Position numbers and translations under genes: made by a program. The notes beneath the pieces are model-generated. The model ran no database searches. It saw only the letters and a program-made list of their open reading frames with translations, and was not told the DNA's origin. Of a stretch of DNA of 55,734 bases, positions 42,831-51,561 are shown piece after piece. The stretch is from Candidatus Neomarinimicrobiota bacterium (GTDB taxonomy: Bacteria; Fidelibacterota; UBA8477; JABMPR01): contig JADHUM010000002.1 of the NCBI GenBank assembly GCA_016784545.1, positions 1 to 55,734 on the forward strand, written 5' to 3'. The first letter of the stretch is position 1; every line of letters begins with the position of its first letter.

Positions 42831-44246
42831 TTATCGTCGTACTGATTGCACAGACTTTCTCCTGATTCCATAGACCAGGAGAAACAGACCAACCAGGATT
42901 ACCCAGTCCCCCAATAGTGAATATATCGTTTGTTGACCCTTTAATGGGACACTTGATACGAGAATTTTTTCATCTGAATTGAAGTCGCTCAGTTGCCCAA
43001 GAACGCGCCCATATGGATCAACCGTTGCTGAAAGCCCCCAACGAGTAGATCGAATCAGGCTAAAACCGCCTTCTATGGCTCTCATTGCAGCCATTTGGGT
43101 GTGGATGGGGTCGATGCCACGCCAATCTGATGATGGCACTGCCACCAGATCAGCTCCCAATTTTGATATATCCCGACCCAGTACCGGAAAATCAAGATCA
43201 TAGCAGATTGCACCACCCAAACGAGTGCCATCCATATTGTACACTGTGTGTGGTTCGGTTCCTTTGGTACAGGGCTCTCCAGGAACAGGTTCATGTTTTA
43301 GGTAGGTGCTTCGGATAGATCCTGTGGAGTCTATAATGATGTACTTGTTTTCATAGAAAAATGGTTCCGTACTGATTAGAATAACATAGCTGACCACGGC
43401 TGTGATATTTAGCGAGTCAGTTAACCGTGAAACCTCTGCTTGGAAGTCAGCTTCTTCATCTGGTAGGAGACCTGTTGCACCCTCAGTCCAAACAACCAGC
43501 TTTGCACCAACATCACTGGCTATACGCATGCGCTCAAATATTTTTACCCGATTCGTGTTCCGGACGTCTAAGGAAGGTAGTTCAGGACCACCGATCTTTG
43601 AGTTTGTACCCACCGTTGCAACTTGTAGACTTTCATATTCAGTATTATCAGCCCGAGTTAGTCTTAATGTCCCAAACATGCTTAATACTAATATTGGGAT
43701 TGCAATTTTAACCAAACGGGCTTTTAAAAACCCATCTCTGATACCTTCATATATTTGATAGGCTATGAAGTAGATAACAAAGGACAATATCCAGATCCCA
43801 CCGATGGATAGTATTTGGAGCCAGACTATATTATTAATCTGTGTATTAGCAGCAGCGCCCCAAGAACCGAAGGGGGTAAAGTTTGATTGCAGCCATTCAC
43901 CCATGACCATAAGTGTAGGAAACACCCATTGTGTTTTTTTACTCTGGGGAAATGATACGAAAGCCAGATAGGATCCAAATTTGACTGTGGCCAGGGGCAA
44001 TCCATATCCAATAGCTATAAACCATGGTAGTGGAGAGGTGACTATTTTTAGGGTAGCCAGACTCCAGCCTAAAACCAGGAATCCAAAGAGCAGCGCCTTT
44101 GACCGCCAGCCACTGGTCCGATCGAGATAAAATAGAATGGGGATGGTTTCCAAAAAGATGAGGATGCCAAATCCGAATCTCATGTGGGTTACTGCTATGA
44201 GAGCGGCAGCAATTATGAGTAAGTATATTGGTTTAATGGTTTTCAT
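42831..44246 (-). CDS. Lnt-like membrane nitrilase-fold protein
   Basis: A 471-residue protein with the architecture of apolipoprotein N-acyltransferase: about seven membrane helices (residues 1-195), a carbon-nitrogen hydrolase domain (about 205-445) and a final helix. The triad is present: Glu in VVWTEGATG (about 254), Lys in YLKHEPVPGE (about 315) and Cys in GGAICYDLDFP (about 346). WGLSATVDPYGRVL and VPSSDWRGIDP also match. The N-terminal half is less Lnt-like, and its pairing with a TetR regulator suggests a specialised paralogue rather than the housekeeping enzyme. It acts on the periplasmic face. A motif related to one upstream of tetR precedes it. Confidence 0.87.
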   Translation of the reverse strand: MKTIKPIYLLIIAAALIAVTHMRFGFGILIFLETIPILFYLDRTSGWRSKALLFGFLVLGWSLATLKIVTSPLPWFIAIGYGLPLATVKFGSYLAFVSFPQSKKTQWVFPTLMVMGEWLQSNFTPFGSWGAAANTQINNIVWLQILSIGGIWILSFVIYFIAYQIYEGIRDGFLKARLVKIAIPILVLSMFGTLRLTRADNTEYESLQVATVGTNSKIGGPELPSLDVRNTNRVKIFERMRIASDVGAKLVVWTEGATGLLPDEEADFQAEVSRLTDSLNITAVVSYVILISTEPFFYENKYIIIDSTGSIRSTYLKHEPVPGEPCTKGTEPHTVYNMDGTRLGGAICYDLDFPVLGRDISKLGADLVAVPSSDWRGIDPIHTQMAAMRAIEGGFSLIRSTRWGLSATVDPYGRVLGQLSDFNSDEKILVSSVPLKGQQTIYSLLGDWVILVGLFLLVYGIRRKSVQSVRR

Positions 44247-44273
44247 GACAACTCCTAACGTTATATGTTATTT

Positions 44274-44287
44274 GAACACTGTTTGGT
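44274..44287. promoter_or_regulatory. possible TetR site upstream of the Lnt-like gene
   Basis: GAACACTGTTTGGT matches 11 of 14 bases of AAACACCGTTCGGT upstream of the TetR gene. It lies about 28 bases before the Lnt-like ATG, where it could block the promoter. Confidence 0.42.
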
Positions 44288-44302
44288 TTTATGTAAAAAA
44301 AT

Positions 44303-44905
44303 TTAGCTGCTGAGACTATTCACAAAACGCGACAACATGCGTATCTCCATAGATTCAAAATCAGCATCATAGCCTTTTAAGTGAGTTAATTGCATCATGA
44401 CGTGACCGTGGAGGAATACCCAATAGGTATAGCATATCTCTTCCACCCCTACTTCTTTGGCCAGATTAAGCTGGCCAGATTCCACCAGTTTGGATACCAG
44501 ATTGAAAAGCACCATATAGGCTGAAGTTTCAGGTAATGCTTCATTTTCGCTTCTTCGGCCTGAAGAAAAAGAAGTAAACAGGAGCAGATAATCTTCTGGT
44601 TGATTTTTCGCAAATGCGATATACAGGGATCCAAGAGCAATAAGATCGTCAAGATTAGATCCCTGGGGTGTAAGAGCCTCCCGCATTTCTTTTTCAATTT
44701 GGAGTGCGATGGTTTTCAGGATGTCCTCTTTATTTGAAAAATATTCATACAGAGCAGCGGGGCTATAGTCACAATTTGCCGCAAGTCCTCTGAGTGAAAA
44801 CTTTTCAACGCCATTTTTCCGAATCAGCTTTTTCGCCTCGGACAGGATATAGCGCCTGTTTTTTTCATGACGTCGTTGTCTCGTTGTCTTTTCATTTCCT
44901 AACAT
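44303..44905 (-). CDS. TetR/AcrR-family regulator
   Basis: A 200-residue regulator from the ATG at 44905 (MLGNEKTTRQRRH); a longer start at 44941 would run through the operator region. The TetR helix-turn-helix is at about 13-60: ILSEAKKLIRKNGVEKFSLRGLAANCDYSPAALYEYFSNKEDIL. The rest is an all-helical ligand domain with FLHGHVMMQL near the end. It lies 56 bases upstream of the Lnt-like gene on the same strand, and a related palindromic motif precedes both. It is probably an autorepressor that also controls the Lnt-like protein; the ligand could be a lipid or detergent-like compound. Confidence 0.93.
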   Translation of the reverse strand: MLGNEKTTRQRRHEKNRRYILSEAKKLIRKNGVEKFSLRGLAANCDYSPAALYEYFSNKEDILKTIALQIEKEMREALTPQGSNLDDLIALGSLYIAFAKNQPEDYLLLFTSFSSGRRSENEALPETSAYMVLFNLVSKLVESGQLNLAKEVGVEEICYTYWVFLHGHVMMQLTHLKGYDADFESMEIRMLSRFVNSLSS

Positions 44906-44909
44906 GGGG

Positions 44910-44931
44910 TGTATTCTAAACACCGTTCGGT
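44910..44931. promoter_or_regulatory. palindromic operator upstream of tetR
   Basis: On the minus strand ACCGAACGGT is an ACCG/CGGT inverted repeat within AAACACCGTTCGGT (44918-44931, plus). It overlaps a second GGTGT-N7-ACACC dyad reaching down to about 44908. It sits directly before the ATG of the TetR gene. Confidence 0.5.
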
Positions 44932-44983
44932 AGACATGCAAACACTTTTTTTCTCAAATTCAGGCTAATGAATATTTAGAAAA

Positions 44984-46186
44984 CTATGTGTCTTTATCCA
45001 GGATTGGTAGCTCAGAATCAGGTGTATCCAGATAGAAAAAGGCTGTCGCTGAATAATCATCACTGCGGTAAAAATTCATCCACCCATTGGGGAGGGTTGT
45101 GTCAGCCACATCAGGAACTGGGTCCATATCCTGCAACAACATGAGTCCCAGAGTACCATCGTCGTTGGCATAACCCTGGGTCACCGGGAGAAGCTCAGCC
45201 CCCTCGTCACGGATCTTGATCACCTCAGATCTGGAAGCCCCACCCATCCTCTGGATAGTCACCCTACACTCCTCCTCAAAGAAGATGGGGTCTGGAATGT
45301 GATATCGATAAATTGTAAAACGAGGGGACTCAGCCAGAAAACATCCCTGAAACTGATTGATGTAGGCGTTCAATCCCCAGGCACTCCCTGGATAGTCCTC
45401 GGCACCAGTACCATTCAGGGTTGGCAAATCTGTATCACCATCCAGGTAGACCTTCACCTCTCCCTCACCCCACCAGGTGTTTTTATACATGGGATTTGTA
45501 ATAATGCCAATGTGACTTCCGAGGAATCTCCCTTTTCCCTTCACTTTTGGGAGAATCTCAAAATCAACACCCAATTCACTGTTCTCCTCACGATGCCAGG
45601 AAGCATGAAAGTACAACATGTCCTCATTATGCTCGGTCAAAACAAAATTGATATCGTAAAATAGTAGTCGAAGATGCCGTTCACTTGTATTGGTCAATTG
45701 AATGCGTGCACTCGTTTTAAAAGGCATTGGGATAATGCAATTGAAGGATCGACCCTCAGGATCAGAGAAAAGGGCATTTTCAAAGGGTATGGAATGGCCG
45801 AGGACATCTCCAAAAAAATCACCCATGGGAACCGAAACTGCTGGTGTCTCAGACTCGTCCCAAAACATCTCAAGTATCAGGGAGCGTAACATTTCTTCAT
45901 CACGTTCAGTGTTGGTGATCCACATGCGTTGAACAATGCCACTACCCTGCACATCCAATAATACTTTTGTCTCCCCGGCCAGGACCTGATCAAAAGCATG
46001 ACCTTTGGCTCCTTTGTTCCAGGTTCCACCTGCCCCTTTTTCCGCAGTGGGATTTTCAAAGCTGGCCCAACGCGGCGAGGCATTATGCTGAAATTCGAAC
46101 AGAGTGGATTCATTGCTCAAATGATCTGGTTGAGCACCACAGGATAATAAAATAAAAGTTAAAAGTACTGGGATTGAGAGACGCAT
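44984..46186 (-). CDS. DUF2961/GH172 glycoside hydrolase lipoprotein
   Basis: A 400-residue exported enzyme of the DUF2961 family, now GH172, whose members act on fructofuranose or arabinofuranose linkages. A lipoprotein signal (MRLSIPVLLTFILLSC, Cys16) has AAAGGGGGC upstream. Family motifs are FENPTAEKGAGG with GTWNKGAKG, GSGIVQRMWIT, the acidic FFGD segment, PMPFKTSARI and the conserved GTGAEDYPGSAWG near residue 255. The two jelly-roll halves expected of the fold account for the length. It stands alone, in opposite orientation to the alpha/beta hydrolase. Substrate specificity cannot be read from sequence. Confidence 0.88.
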   Translation of the reverse strand: MRLSIPVLLTFILLSCGAQPDHLSNESTLFEFQHNASPRWASFENPTAEKGAGGTWNKGAKGHAFDQVLAGETKVLLDVQGSGIVQRMWITNTERDEEMLRSLILEMFWDESETPAVSVPMGDFFGDVLGHSIPFENALFSDPEGRSFNCIIPMPFKTSARIQLTNTSERHLRLLFYDINFVLTEHNEDMLYFHASWHREENSELGVDFEILPKVKGKGRFLGSHIGIITNPMYKNTWWGEGEVKVYLDGDTDLPTLNGTGAEDYPGSAWGLNAYINQFQGCFLAESPRFTIYRYHIPDPIFFEEECRVTIQRMGGASRSEVIKIRDEGAELLPVTQGYANDDGTLGLMLLQDMDPVPDVADTTLPNGWMNFYRSDDYSATAFFYLDTPDSELPILDKDT

Positions 46187-46537
46187 GAAGCCCCCTTTGA
46201 GTTTTTTTATTTGTGGTCAAATCTAAGTGAATACTTCAAGGTTCAAAAGGAAGTGTTCCGAGTGATCTCTCCGCGATTTTTAAAAAAATGAAGGGCATCA
46301 GAATCATCTCAACTCAGTAATGATAGTCACCTAATCTGTCCCTTTGGGGGCGCTATGATATTTCACTGAATAGTTGGTGATAATCTACTCACGCTTCCTA
46401 TGCTACCTTGTCCACTTGCGGTAAATGCACACCCCTCATCTCCATGATTGACCATTTGTAGAATTACTCCCCAGGGATTTCCTCCCCTTCTATAAATTGA
46501 ATCACTTCGCAGCCTCTTACCAAAAGGAAGGTATCAA
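46187..46537. other. 351-base divergent gap
   Basis: Contains the promoters of the GH172 gene (minus) and the alpha/beta hydrolase gene (plus), the latter with AAGGAAGG before its ATG. I see no repeat, hairpin or small gene of note. Confidence 0.4.
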
Positions 46538-47764
46538 ATGAATTTACTAAGAAAGTGCGAATGGAGTTGTCTACTCCTCCTGTCAATCATGATCCTCAGT
46601 TGTGAGGAGTCATCGTCCCCTGAGGTAGAAAAAACAGCTGGCGGACTAATCCGATCAGAACTCATTCACAATTACAGTGCTGAGGAGATGGGTCAACTCC
46701 TGGCTATGCTGGGGATTCCAGACCCTCACAGTGTTCAGACTTCATTTCGTGCGGTGAAGCTGATTTACTATTCTCCCGATGTGAAAGGGGAAATGCAGCG
46801 GTTGTCCGGGGCTATCATATTCCCAGTAGATGATTTGGAGCATCCCGTGTTGAGCATGCAGCATGGCACTGTTACCAGACGAGATGAGGTAGCGTCAGTA
46901 GATCCTCTGAACTCCTCGGCAGGAATCACAGCACTCCTGACCGCATCCCTGGGATACATCACCCTGGTTCCTGATTATGCCGGGTATGGTGACTCCAACG
47001 ATCATCATCCCTATATGCATGGAGAATTGCTGGCAAATTCGGTAATAGATATGATCCGCGCTGCTCAGCGTTACTGCGATGAAGAGGATATTAAACGGAA
47101 TGAAAGACTTTTTCTCGCTGGATACTCCGAGGGGGGCTATGCCACCCTGGCGGCCCAACAGCTCATGGAAACTGACTATCCAGATGAGTTTAACCTCACG
47201 GCGGTTGCTCCCATGGCAGGACCTTACGACCTGCAAGCCACGGCAAGACTGGTTCTTGAGGGGAGTGAGTACACCTGGCCCGCTTATATTGGTTTTATGT
47301 TTGTTGCCTATGACCAGATCTATGGTTTAAATAATCTGGATCAGGTCTTTGTGGCGCCTTACAATGAACAGATCACAGCAATGTACTCAGGGAATCTTTC
47401 ATTTTTTGAGATTAATAATCAACTCCCAGTGGGTATTGAGAATTTGATCAGGAGTGAGTTTCGCGAGAGTTTTTTGGAGGGCACTGAACATGTTTACTCC
47501 GACAAATTCATTGAAAATAGTTTGCTCAGTTGGCAACCCAATGCGCCACTCAGATTTATCCATGGCACTCAGGATGCAACCGTGCCCTATTCTGTGGCAG
47601 TAGCCACCGTAAATGCCCTTGTAGATGGTGGTGCTGAAAATGTGGAATTGATCGGTATTCCAGGGGCAACTCATGAAACAGCAGGAATGCCTGCGGTTAT
47701 GGAAATGCTGGCATGGTTTTCAACTTTTGACAGTCAATTCGGCACCAACCTAATACCTATTTGA
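46538..47764 (+). CDS. alpha/beta hydrolase lipoprotein (secretory-lipase-like)
   Basis: A 408-residue exported esterase or lipase. The signal peptide ends LSC with Ser-rich residues after the Cys, consistent with a lipoprotein. The alpha/beta-hydrolase triad is visible: nucleophile Ser197 in AGYSEGGYA, Asp near 345 in FIHGTQDATVPYS, and His379 in PGATHETA. VPDYAGYGDSND gives the oxyanion-side strand, and TVTRRDEVA is also typical. The pattern GYSxGG with a preceding PDYxGxG fits secretory lipases and related prolyl-oligopeptidase-like esterases. It is followed 80 bases later by a secreted PNPFNP protein on the same strand. Confidence 0.88.
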   Translation: MNLLRKCEWSCLLLLSIMILSCEESSSPEVEKTAGGLIRSELIHNYSAEEMGQLLAMLGIPDPHSVQTSFRAVKLIYYSPDVKGEMQRLSGAIIFPVDDLEHPVLSMQHGTVTRRDEVASVDPLNSSAGITALLTASLGYITLVPDYAGYGDSNDHHPYMHGELLANSVIDMIRAAQRYCDEEDIKRNERLFLAGYSEGGYATLAAQQLMETDYPDEFNLTAVAPMAGPYDLQATARLVLEGSEYTWPAYIGFMFVAYDQIYGLNNLDQVFVAPYNEQITAMYSGNLSFFEINNQLPVGIENLIRSEFRESFLEGTEHVYSDKFIENSLLSWQPNAPLRFIHGTQDATVPYSVAVATVNALVDGGAENVELIGIPGATHETAGMPAVMEMLAWFSTFDSQFGTNLIPI

Positions 47765-47841
47765 TACAGTTAATTAATTGCTCTTTATCATTGATTGTGC
47801 TTGGTCTTTATTGTAGCTTCCGCCGAATAAAGGGGGTTCAT

Positions 47842-48882
47842 ATGTACAAGACTATAATAATATTTATCACTCTTTTTAGTCTTTTCCCTGCCAGTATCGG
47901 CTTTGCACAAGACTCACTCTATACGAGTATTTCTAATGATACACTGACAATCCATCATACTGGAACGGAACGTAATTGCGCCGCACTTTTCACCTGGGAT
48001 GTAAGTATTGTAGATCATCTCATTACTGTTACTGAGATTGATACAGGTGATCAGGCCTGGTGCATGTGCCACTTTGATCTCCAAGTGAGCCTGACAGGAC
48101 TGGATCCAGGCTCCTACCAGATTGATGTCTGGAGTAACGATATTGGTTCTGATCCTGTTTTTCACGGATCACTTGATCTGGACTGGGGGAACATTTCAGT
48201 TACGGGACATCAGGAATCTGATTGTCTCAGCGCACGGGATGATACTTCCTTTGTTGAATTGTCCGTAAACGGGGACACCCTGACCCTATTCTGGAACACG
48301 CCCATGCTCAATTGCGCATTCCTGCCGGTTTGGTCTGGATGGCTCAGTGCTGATACCTTTTATGTTTCCATGGTGGACACTGGGCCGCCTGCGGACTGTG
48401 TGTGTCCCTTTGAAGTAGAAGCTTCTTTCGCACCCTTTCAACCAGGATCATATACGCTCGCTTTCTGGGATGGGGAATACGGTTATCCCCAATTCGACAT
48501 TGCCAGCCTTCGTGATGGATTGGAAATTTCAGGAGAATACCAGAGCCCCTGCTATAGCATTACTTCAATTCAAAATGAGGAGGATAGACAACTACCCAAC
48601 AAGGCCATCCTAGATATTGAATCTTACCCCAATCCATTCAACTCACAGACCAAGATTACATTCCTAGTCATGGATCCCGTGGAGTTGGGAATACAAATTT
48701 TTAATATTGATGGTACGCCTGTTAGAACGTTACGGAATCGTTCCCTGGCACAACCTGGATACAATGAGATTTCCTGGATGGGATTTGATTCTCGAGGGAA
48801 TTCTCTCAGCTCGGGTGTTTATTTGTTGGTGTTTCGTTATGGTTCAGACAGCTCTGTGAATCGAATGCTGCTGCTAAAATAA
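47842..48882 (+). CDS. secreted protein with duplicated Cys domain and PNPFNP tail
   Basis: A 346-residue secreted protein from the ATG at 47842; the longer frame from 47761 lacks a signal peptide at its start. The signal peptide is about 1-24 (IIIFITLFSLFPASIGFAQ). Two copies of a ~100-residue beta domain follow (from about 25 and 133), each with DTLTxxxxxTxxNCAxxxxW, a D(T)G turn, a CxC pair (WCMCHFDLQ/CVCPFEVEA) and a closing PGSYxxxxW strand. A sorting domain from about 260 (SYPNPFNSQTKITF) ends in MLLLK. I do not recognise the repeated domain; its Cys pattern suggests disulfides or metal binding in the extracellular space. Confidence 0.8.
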   Translation: MYKTIIIFITLFSLFPASIGFAQDSLYTSISNDTLTIHHTGTERNCAALFTWDVSIVDHLITVTEIDTGDQAWCMCHFDLQVSLTGLDPGSYQIDVWSNDIGSDPVFHGSLDLDWGNISVTGHQESDCLSARDDTSFVELSVNGDTLTLFWNTPMLNCAFLPVWSGWLSADTFYVSMVDTGPPADCVCPFEVEASFAPFQPGSYTLAFWDGEYGYPQFDIASLRDGLEISGEYQSPCYSITSIQNEEDRQLPNKAILDIESYPNPFNSQTKITFLVMDPVELGIQIFNIDGTPVRTLRNRSLAQPGYNEISWMGFDSRGNSLSSGVYLLVFRYGSDSSVNRMLLLK

Positions 48883-49068
48883 TTCTACTACACATTTGGT
48901 GGCATGGTCACCATCACTATCAAACTCTTGAATAGACTAAATACTTGTGCTGGGTATATAAGGACGTTTTACACCTCTCAACGATCATTCACTCCTTTAA
49001 TCGGACTTGACTAGAATCTGAAATGAGCATGTATATATTTCAGCCATCAAACCTTTTCCTGGAGGATT

Positions 49069-49479
49069 ATGAGTTTTTTTGTTGACCGAGAGCGACTTTT
49101 TCTACCCAATCGAATCAGGTTCATTTTCCTGGCTCTAGGCGGGATAGCCTTCTTTATTACTGAATTTTTCAGATTACGCTTACGACCATTAATCAGATCT
49201 CTTGAAATCGAGGATTTTGGTTTTACCGATACTATTGGTAACAGCGGTGGCATTATCGTTCAAATATTCATCGGCCTGGCCCTCATAAATCCAACGCCAC
49301 GTCAGAGTTATAGACTGGCTGTTTTCTTTTCAGTTGGCTATATACTGTATGAATTTGCCCAATCCTACTTACCAAAAGGGACATTCGATTGGTATGATGT
49401 TCTGGCGACTTGTGTGGGCTACTGCATATCTCTGTTGCTGTTGAGGTCTGCCTGGAAGTATCATGAAGAAGCTGCTTAA
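49069..49479 (+). CDS. VanZ-like small integral membrane protein
   Basis: A 136-residue membrane protein with about four helices (20-35, 60-78, 86-100, 108-125). CCTGGAGG precedes the ATG. The third and fourth helices carry YEFAQSYLPKGTFDWYDVLATCVGY, close to the VanZ pattern of acidic residues (FDxxDxxANxxG), hence the tentative call. Its end overlaps the next gene by 17 bases, so the two are translationally coupled. Function unknown. Confidence 0.65.
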   Translation: MSFFVDRERLFLPNRIRFIFLALGGIAFFITEFFRLRLRPLIRSLEIEDFGFTDTIGNSGGIIVQIFIGLALINPTPRQSYRLAVFFSVGYILYEFAQSYLPKGTFDWYDVLATCVGYCISLLLLRSAWKYHEEAA

Positions 49480-49978
49480 GATTCTTGGAGGATTCTTGAC
49501 TGGAGTCTCTTTCCTGGTAGTAGTTGCCTCAGCCTGGTACGTCATCAAATTTTATCCCCGGCATGTTGATGACATGGAAATTGGCAACCCTGTTTTCTCC
49601 GAAAAGATTCTTATTGCGACCCAGGGATCTACCTACAAAAATGAAGTGGTTCAGCGACTTGCTGAGAAGCTCAGTTCCCGTGAGGTATATATCAAGATTA
49701 CTGATGTTTCCAATCTTGATTCCATCGCTCCTTCTGCGTGGTCAAACATAATCATTTTAAATACAAGCATTGCCGATAATATGAACTCCCATGTCCGTCA
49801 ATTTGTTGATAGGGTTGGTCCCTCGGATAAGATTATGGTCATTACCACTTCAGGTGGAGGTGATTTCACACCCCCAAACCTGGAAGTTGATGGTATCACA
49901 ACGGCCTCAAAACTGAATGAAACAGAGAAAATGGCCACTCGTATATTCCAAATGGTTCGGATCAATAATAATTCATAA
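49463..49978 (+). CDS. membrane-anchored flavodoxin-fold-like protein
   Basis: A 171-residue protein with an N-terminal membrane helix (about 9-27, GFLTGVSFLVVVASAWYVI) followed by an alternating alpha/beta domain. The first strand and loop (KILIATQGSTYKNEVVQRLAEKL), WSNIIILNTSIADN and KIMVITTSGGGDF resemble a flavodoxin-like layout (phosphate loop after strand 1, glycine-rich loop after strand 4), but the TxTGxT flavin loop is not canonical. It may be a flavin protein or only share the fold. It starts inside the end of the VanZ-like gene (17-base overlap) and is followed by the GH30 gene after 87 bases. Confidence 0.6.
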   Translation: MKKLLKILGGFLTGVSFLVVVASAWYVIKFYPRHVDDMEIGNPVFSEKILIATQGSTYKNEVVQRLAEKLSSREVYIKITDVSNLDSIAPSAWSNIIILNTSIADNMNSHVRQFVDRVGPSDKIMVITTSGGGDFTPPNLEVDGITTASKLNETEKMATRIFQMVRINNNS

Positions 49979-50065
49979 ATGAAGCAATTTGAAACTTGAT
50001 TTATTATCTAGATTAAGTAACTAGAACCCTGGGCTTGATCACAACAAAAAGGGATTAAAAAAGCG

Positions 50066-51526
50066 ATGAAACAAATAAGTTTTTTGCTAGTTGTTGGTGT
50101 GGTTTTTTTGGCGTGTTCACCCATTGGGGAAGATGCTGCCGGGATTCGGAAATTCTCAACCAGGGACAGAGTTGTTTCTGTCTATACCACTGCTGAAAAT
50201 ACGGATCTAAGACTCACGCTCACAGGGACAAGCTCATTTGAGCCAGCAGAGCAGGCTAAGGAAACTGAAGTTTCCATTTTTGTAAACCCTGCAAAATCAT
50301 TTCAGACCTTCTGGGGTATCGGTGGAGCTCTAACGGATGCTTCGGCAGAGGTGTTCGCAAAGTTGCCAGCCGAAAAACAGGAAGAATTTCTCAAATCCTA
50401 TTATGATGTGAACGAAGGAATCGGCTACACACTGGCACGCGTACCCATTCACTCCTGTGATTTTAGCAGTGGCAGTTTTACCTATATTTCTGATACAGAC
50501 AAAGAGTTAAAGACTTTTAGCATTGAGCATGATCAGGAATTCCGTATCCCTTTCATTAAAAAAGCCATTCTAGCTGCTGGTGGCAAGCTCCCTCTATATG
50601 CGAGCCCGTGGAGTCCCCCACCCCATATGAAAAGCAATGGTGAAATGCTTCATGGGGGCAGTTTGCTCCCGGAGTATTATGATTCCTGGGCACTGTACTA
50701 TACAAAATTCATCAAAGCATATGAAGCTGAGGGTATGCCCATCTGGGGTATTACTCTCCAAAATGAGCCCATGGCTACACAAACCTGGGAGTCCTGTATC
50801 TACACGGCTGAACAAGAGAGAGATTTTTTGAAAAATCATCTTGGACCCACCATGGTGCGGGAAGGATTACACGACAAAAAAATTATCGTCTGGGATCATA
50901 ATCGCGATCTCATCGCTGAACGCGCTCATACCATTTTTGGTGACCCTGAAGCATCCAAATATGCCTGGGGCATCGGATTCCACTGGTATGAAACCTGGAC
51001 AGGTAGTGACCCCAATTTCAACAACCTGAGCAATGTGACCGAAGCCTATCCTGATAAAAAGCTGGTCTTCACAGAGGGGTGTGCCGAACGCTTTATTGAT
51101 GGACGATATGAATACTGGCCCAATGCCGAGCGCTATGGAAACTCAATGATTAATGATTTTAATCATGGGACTGTAGGGTGGACAGATTGGAATGTATTGC
51201 TCGATGAAACCGGTGGTCCAAACCACGTGGGTAATCTTTGCTTCGCTCCAGTTCACGCCAACACAAAGACCGGCGAATTGGTCTATACTCCCAGTTATTA
51301 CTACATCGGACATTTTTCAAAATTTGTTCGTCCCGGTGCCAGGCGTATCAGTACTTCAGCCAGCAGAACTCATCTGGAGAGTACATCCTTTATGAATGAG
51401 GACGGCAAAATGGTGACCGTCGTGATGAATAGCACTGATGAGTCAATTGAGTATAAACTCTATATCAGGATGCAGGCAGTTACAGAGACGATCCAGGCTC
51501 ACGCCATGCAAACGCTGGTGTACTAA
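50066..51526 (+). CDS. GH30 glycoside hydrolase lipoprotein
   Basis: A 486-residue enzyme of GH30 (subfamily 1-like), known for glucosylceramidase and beta-1,6-glucanase activities. The lipoprotein signal is MKQISFLLVVGVVFLAC (Cys17). The family pattern is complete: FWGIGGALTDASA, LARVPIHSCDFSSGSFTY, LYASPWSPPPHMKSNGEM, acid/base Glu234 in LQNEPMA, and nucleophile Glu337 in FTEGCAER. A C-terminal beta domain ends in TLVY. Together with the GH128-like and GH16 enzymes it could complete degradation of laminarin, cleaving beta-1,6 branches; this combination is inferred. Confidence 0.92.
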   Translation: MKQISFLLVVGVVFLACSPIGEDAAGIRKFSTRDRVVSVYTTAENTDLRLTLTGTSSFEPAEQAKETEVSIFVNPAKSFQTFWGIGGALTDASAEVFAKLPAEKQEEFLKSYYDVNEGIGYTLARVPIHSCDFSSGSFTYISDTDKELKTFSIEHDQEFRIPFIKKAILAAGGKLPLYASPWSPPPHMKSNGEMLHGGSLLPEYYDSWALYYTKFIKAYEAEGMPIWGITLQNEPMATQTWESCIYTAEQERDFLKNHLGPTMVREGLHDKKIIVWDHNRDLIAERAHTIFGDPEASKYAWGIGFHWYETWTGSDPNFNNLSNVTEAYPDKKLVFTEGCAERFIDGRYEYWPNAERYGNSMINDFNHGTVGWTDWNVLLDETGGPNHVGNLCFAPVHANTKTGELVYTPSYYYIGHFSKFVRPGARRISTSASRTHLESTSFMNEDGKMVTVVMNSTDESIEYKLYIRMQAVTETIQAHAMQTLVY

Positions 51527-51561
51527 ACAGTCAGATTCCTGCAAACAGCTGGAGTAATCTT

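Noticed and set aside
16792..48882. A local type IX secretion locus
   Set aside because: Four proteins carry PNPFNP-type tails, but none of the por/gld/spr machinery genes is in the window.
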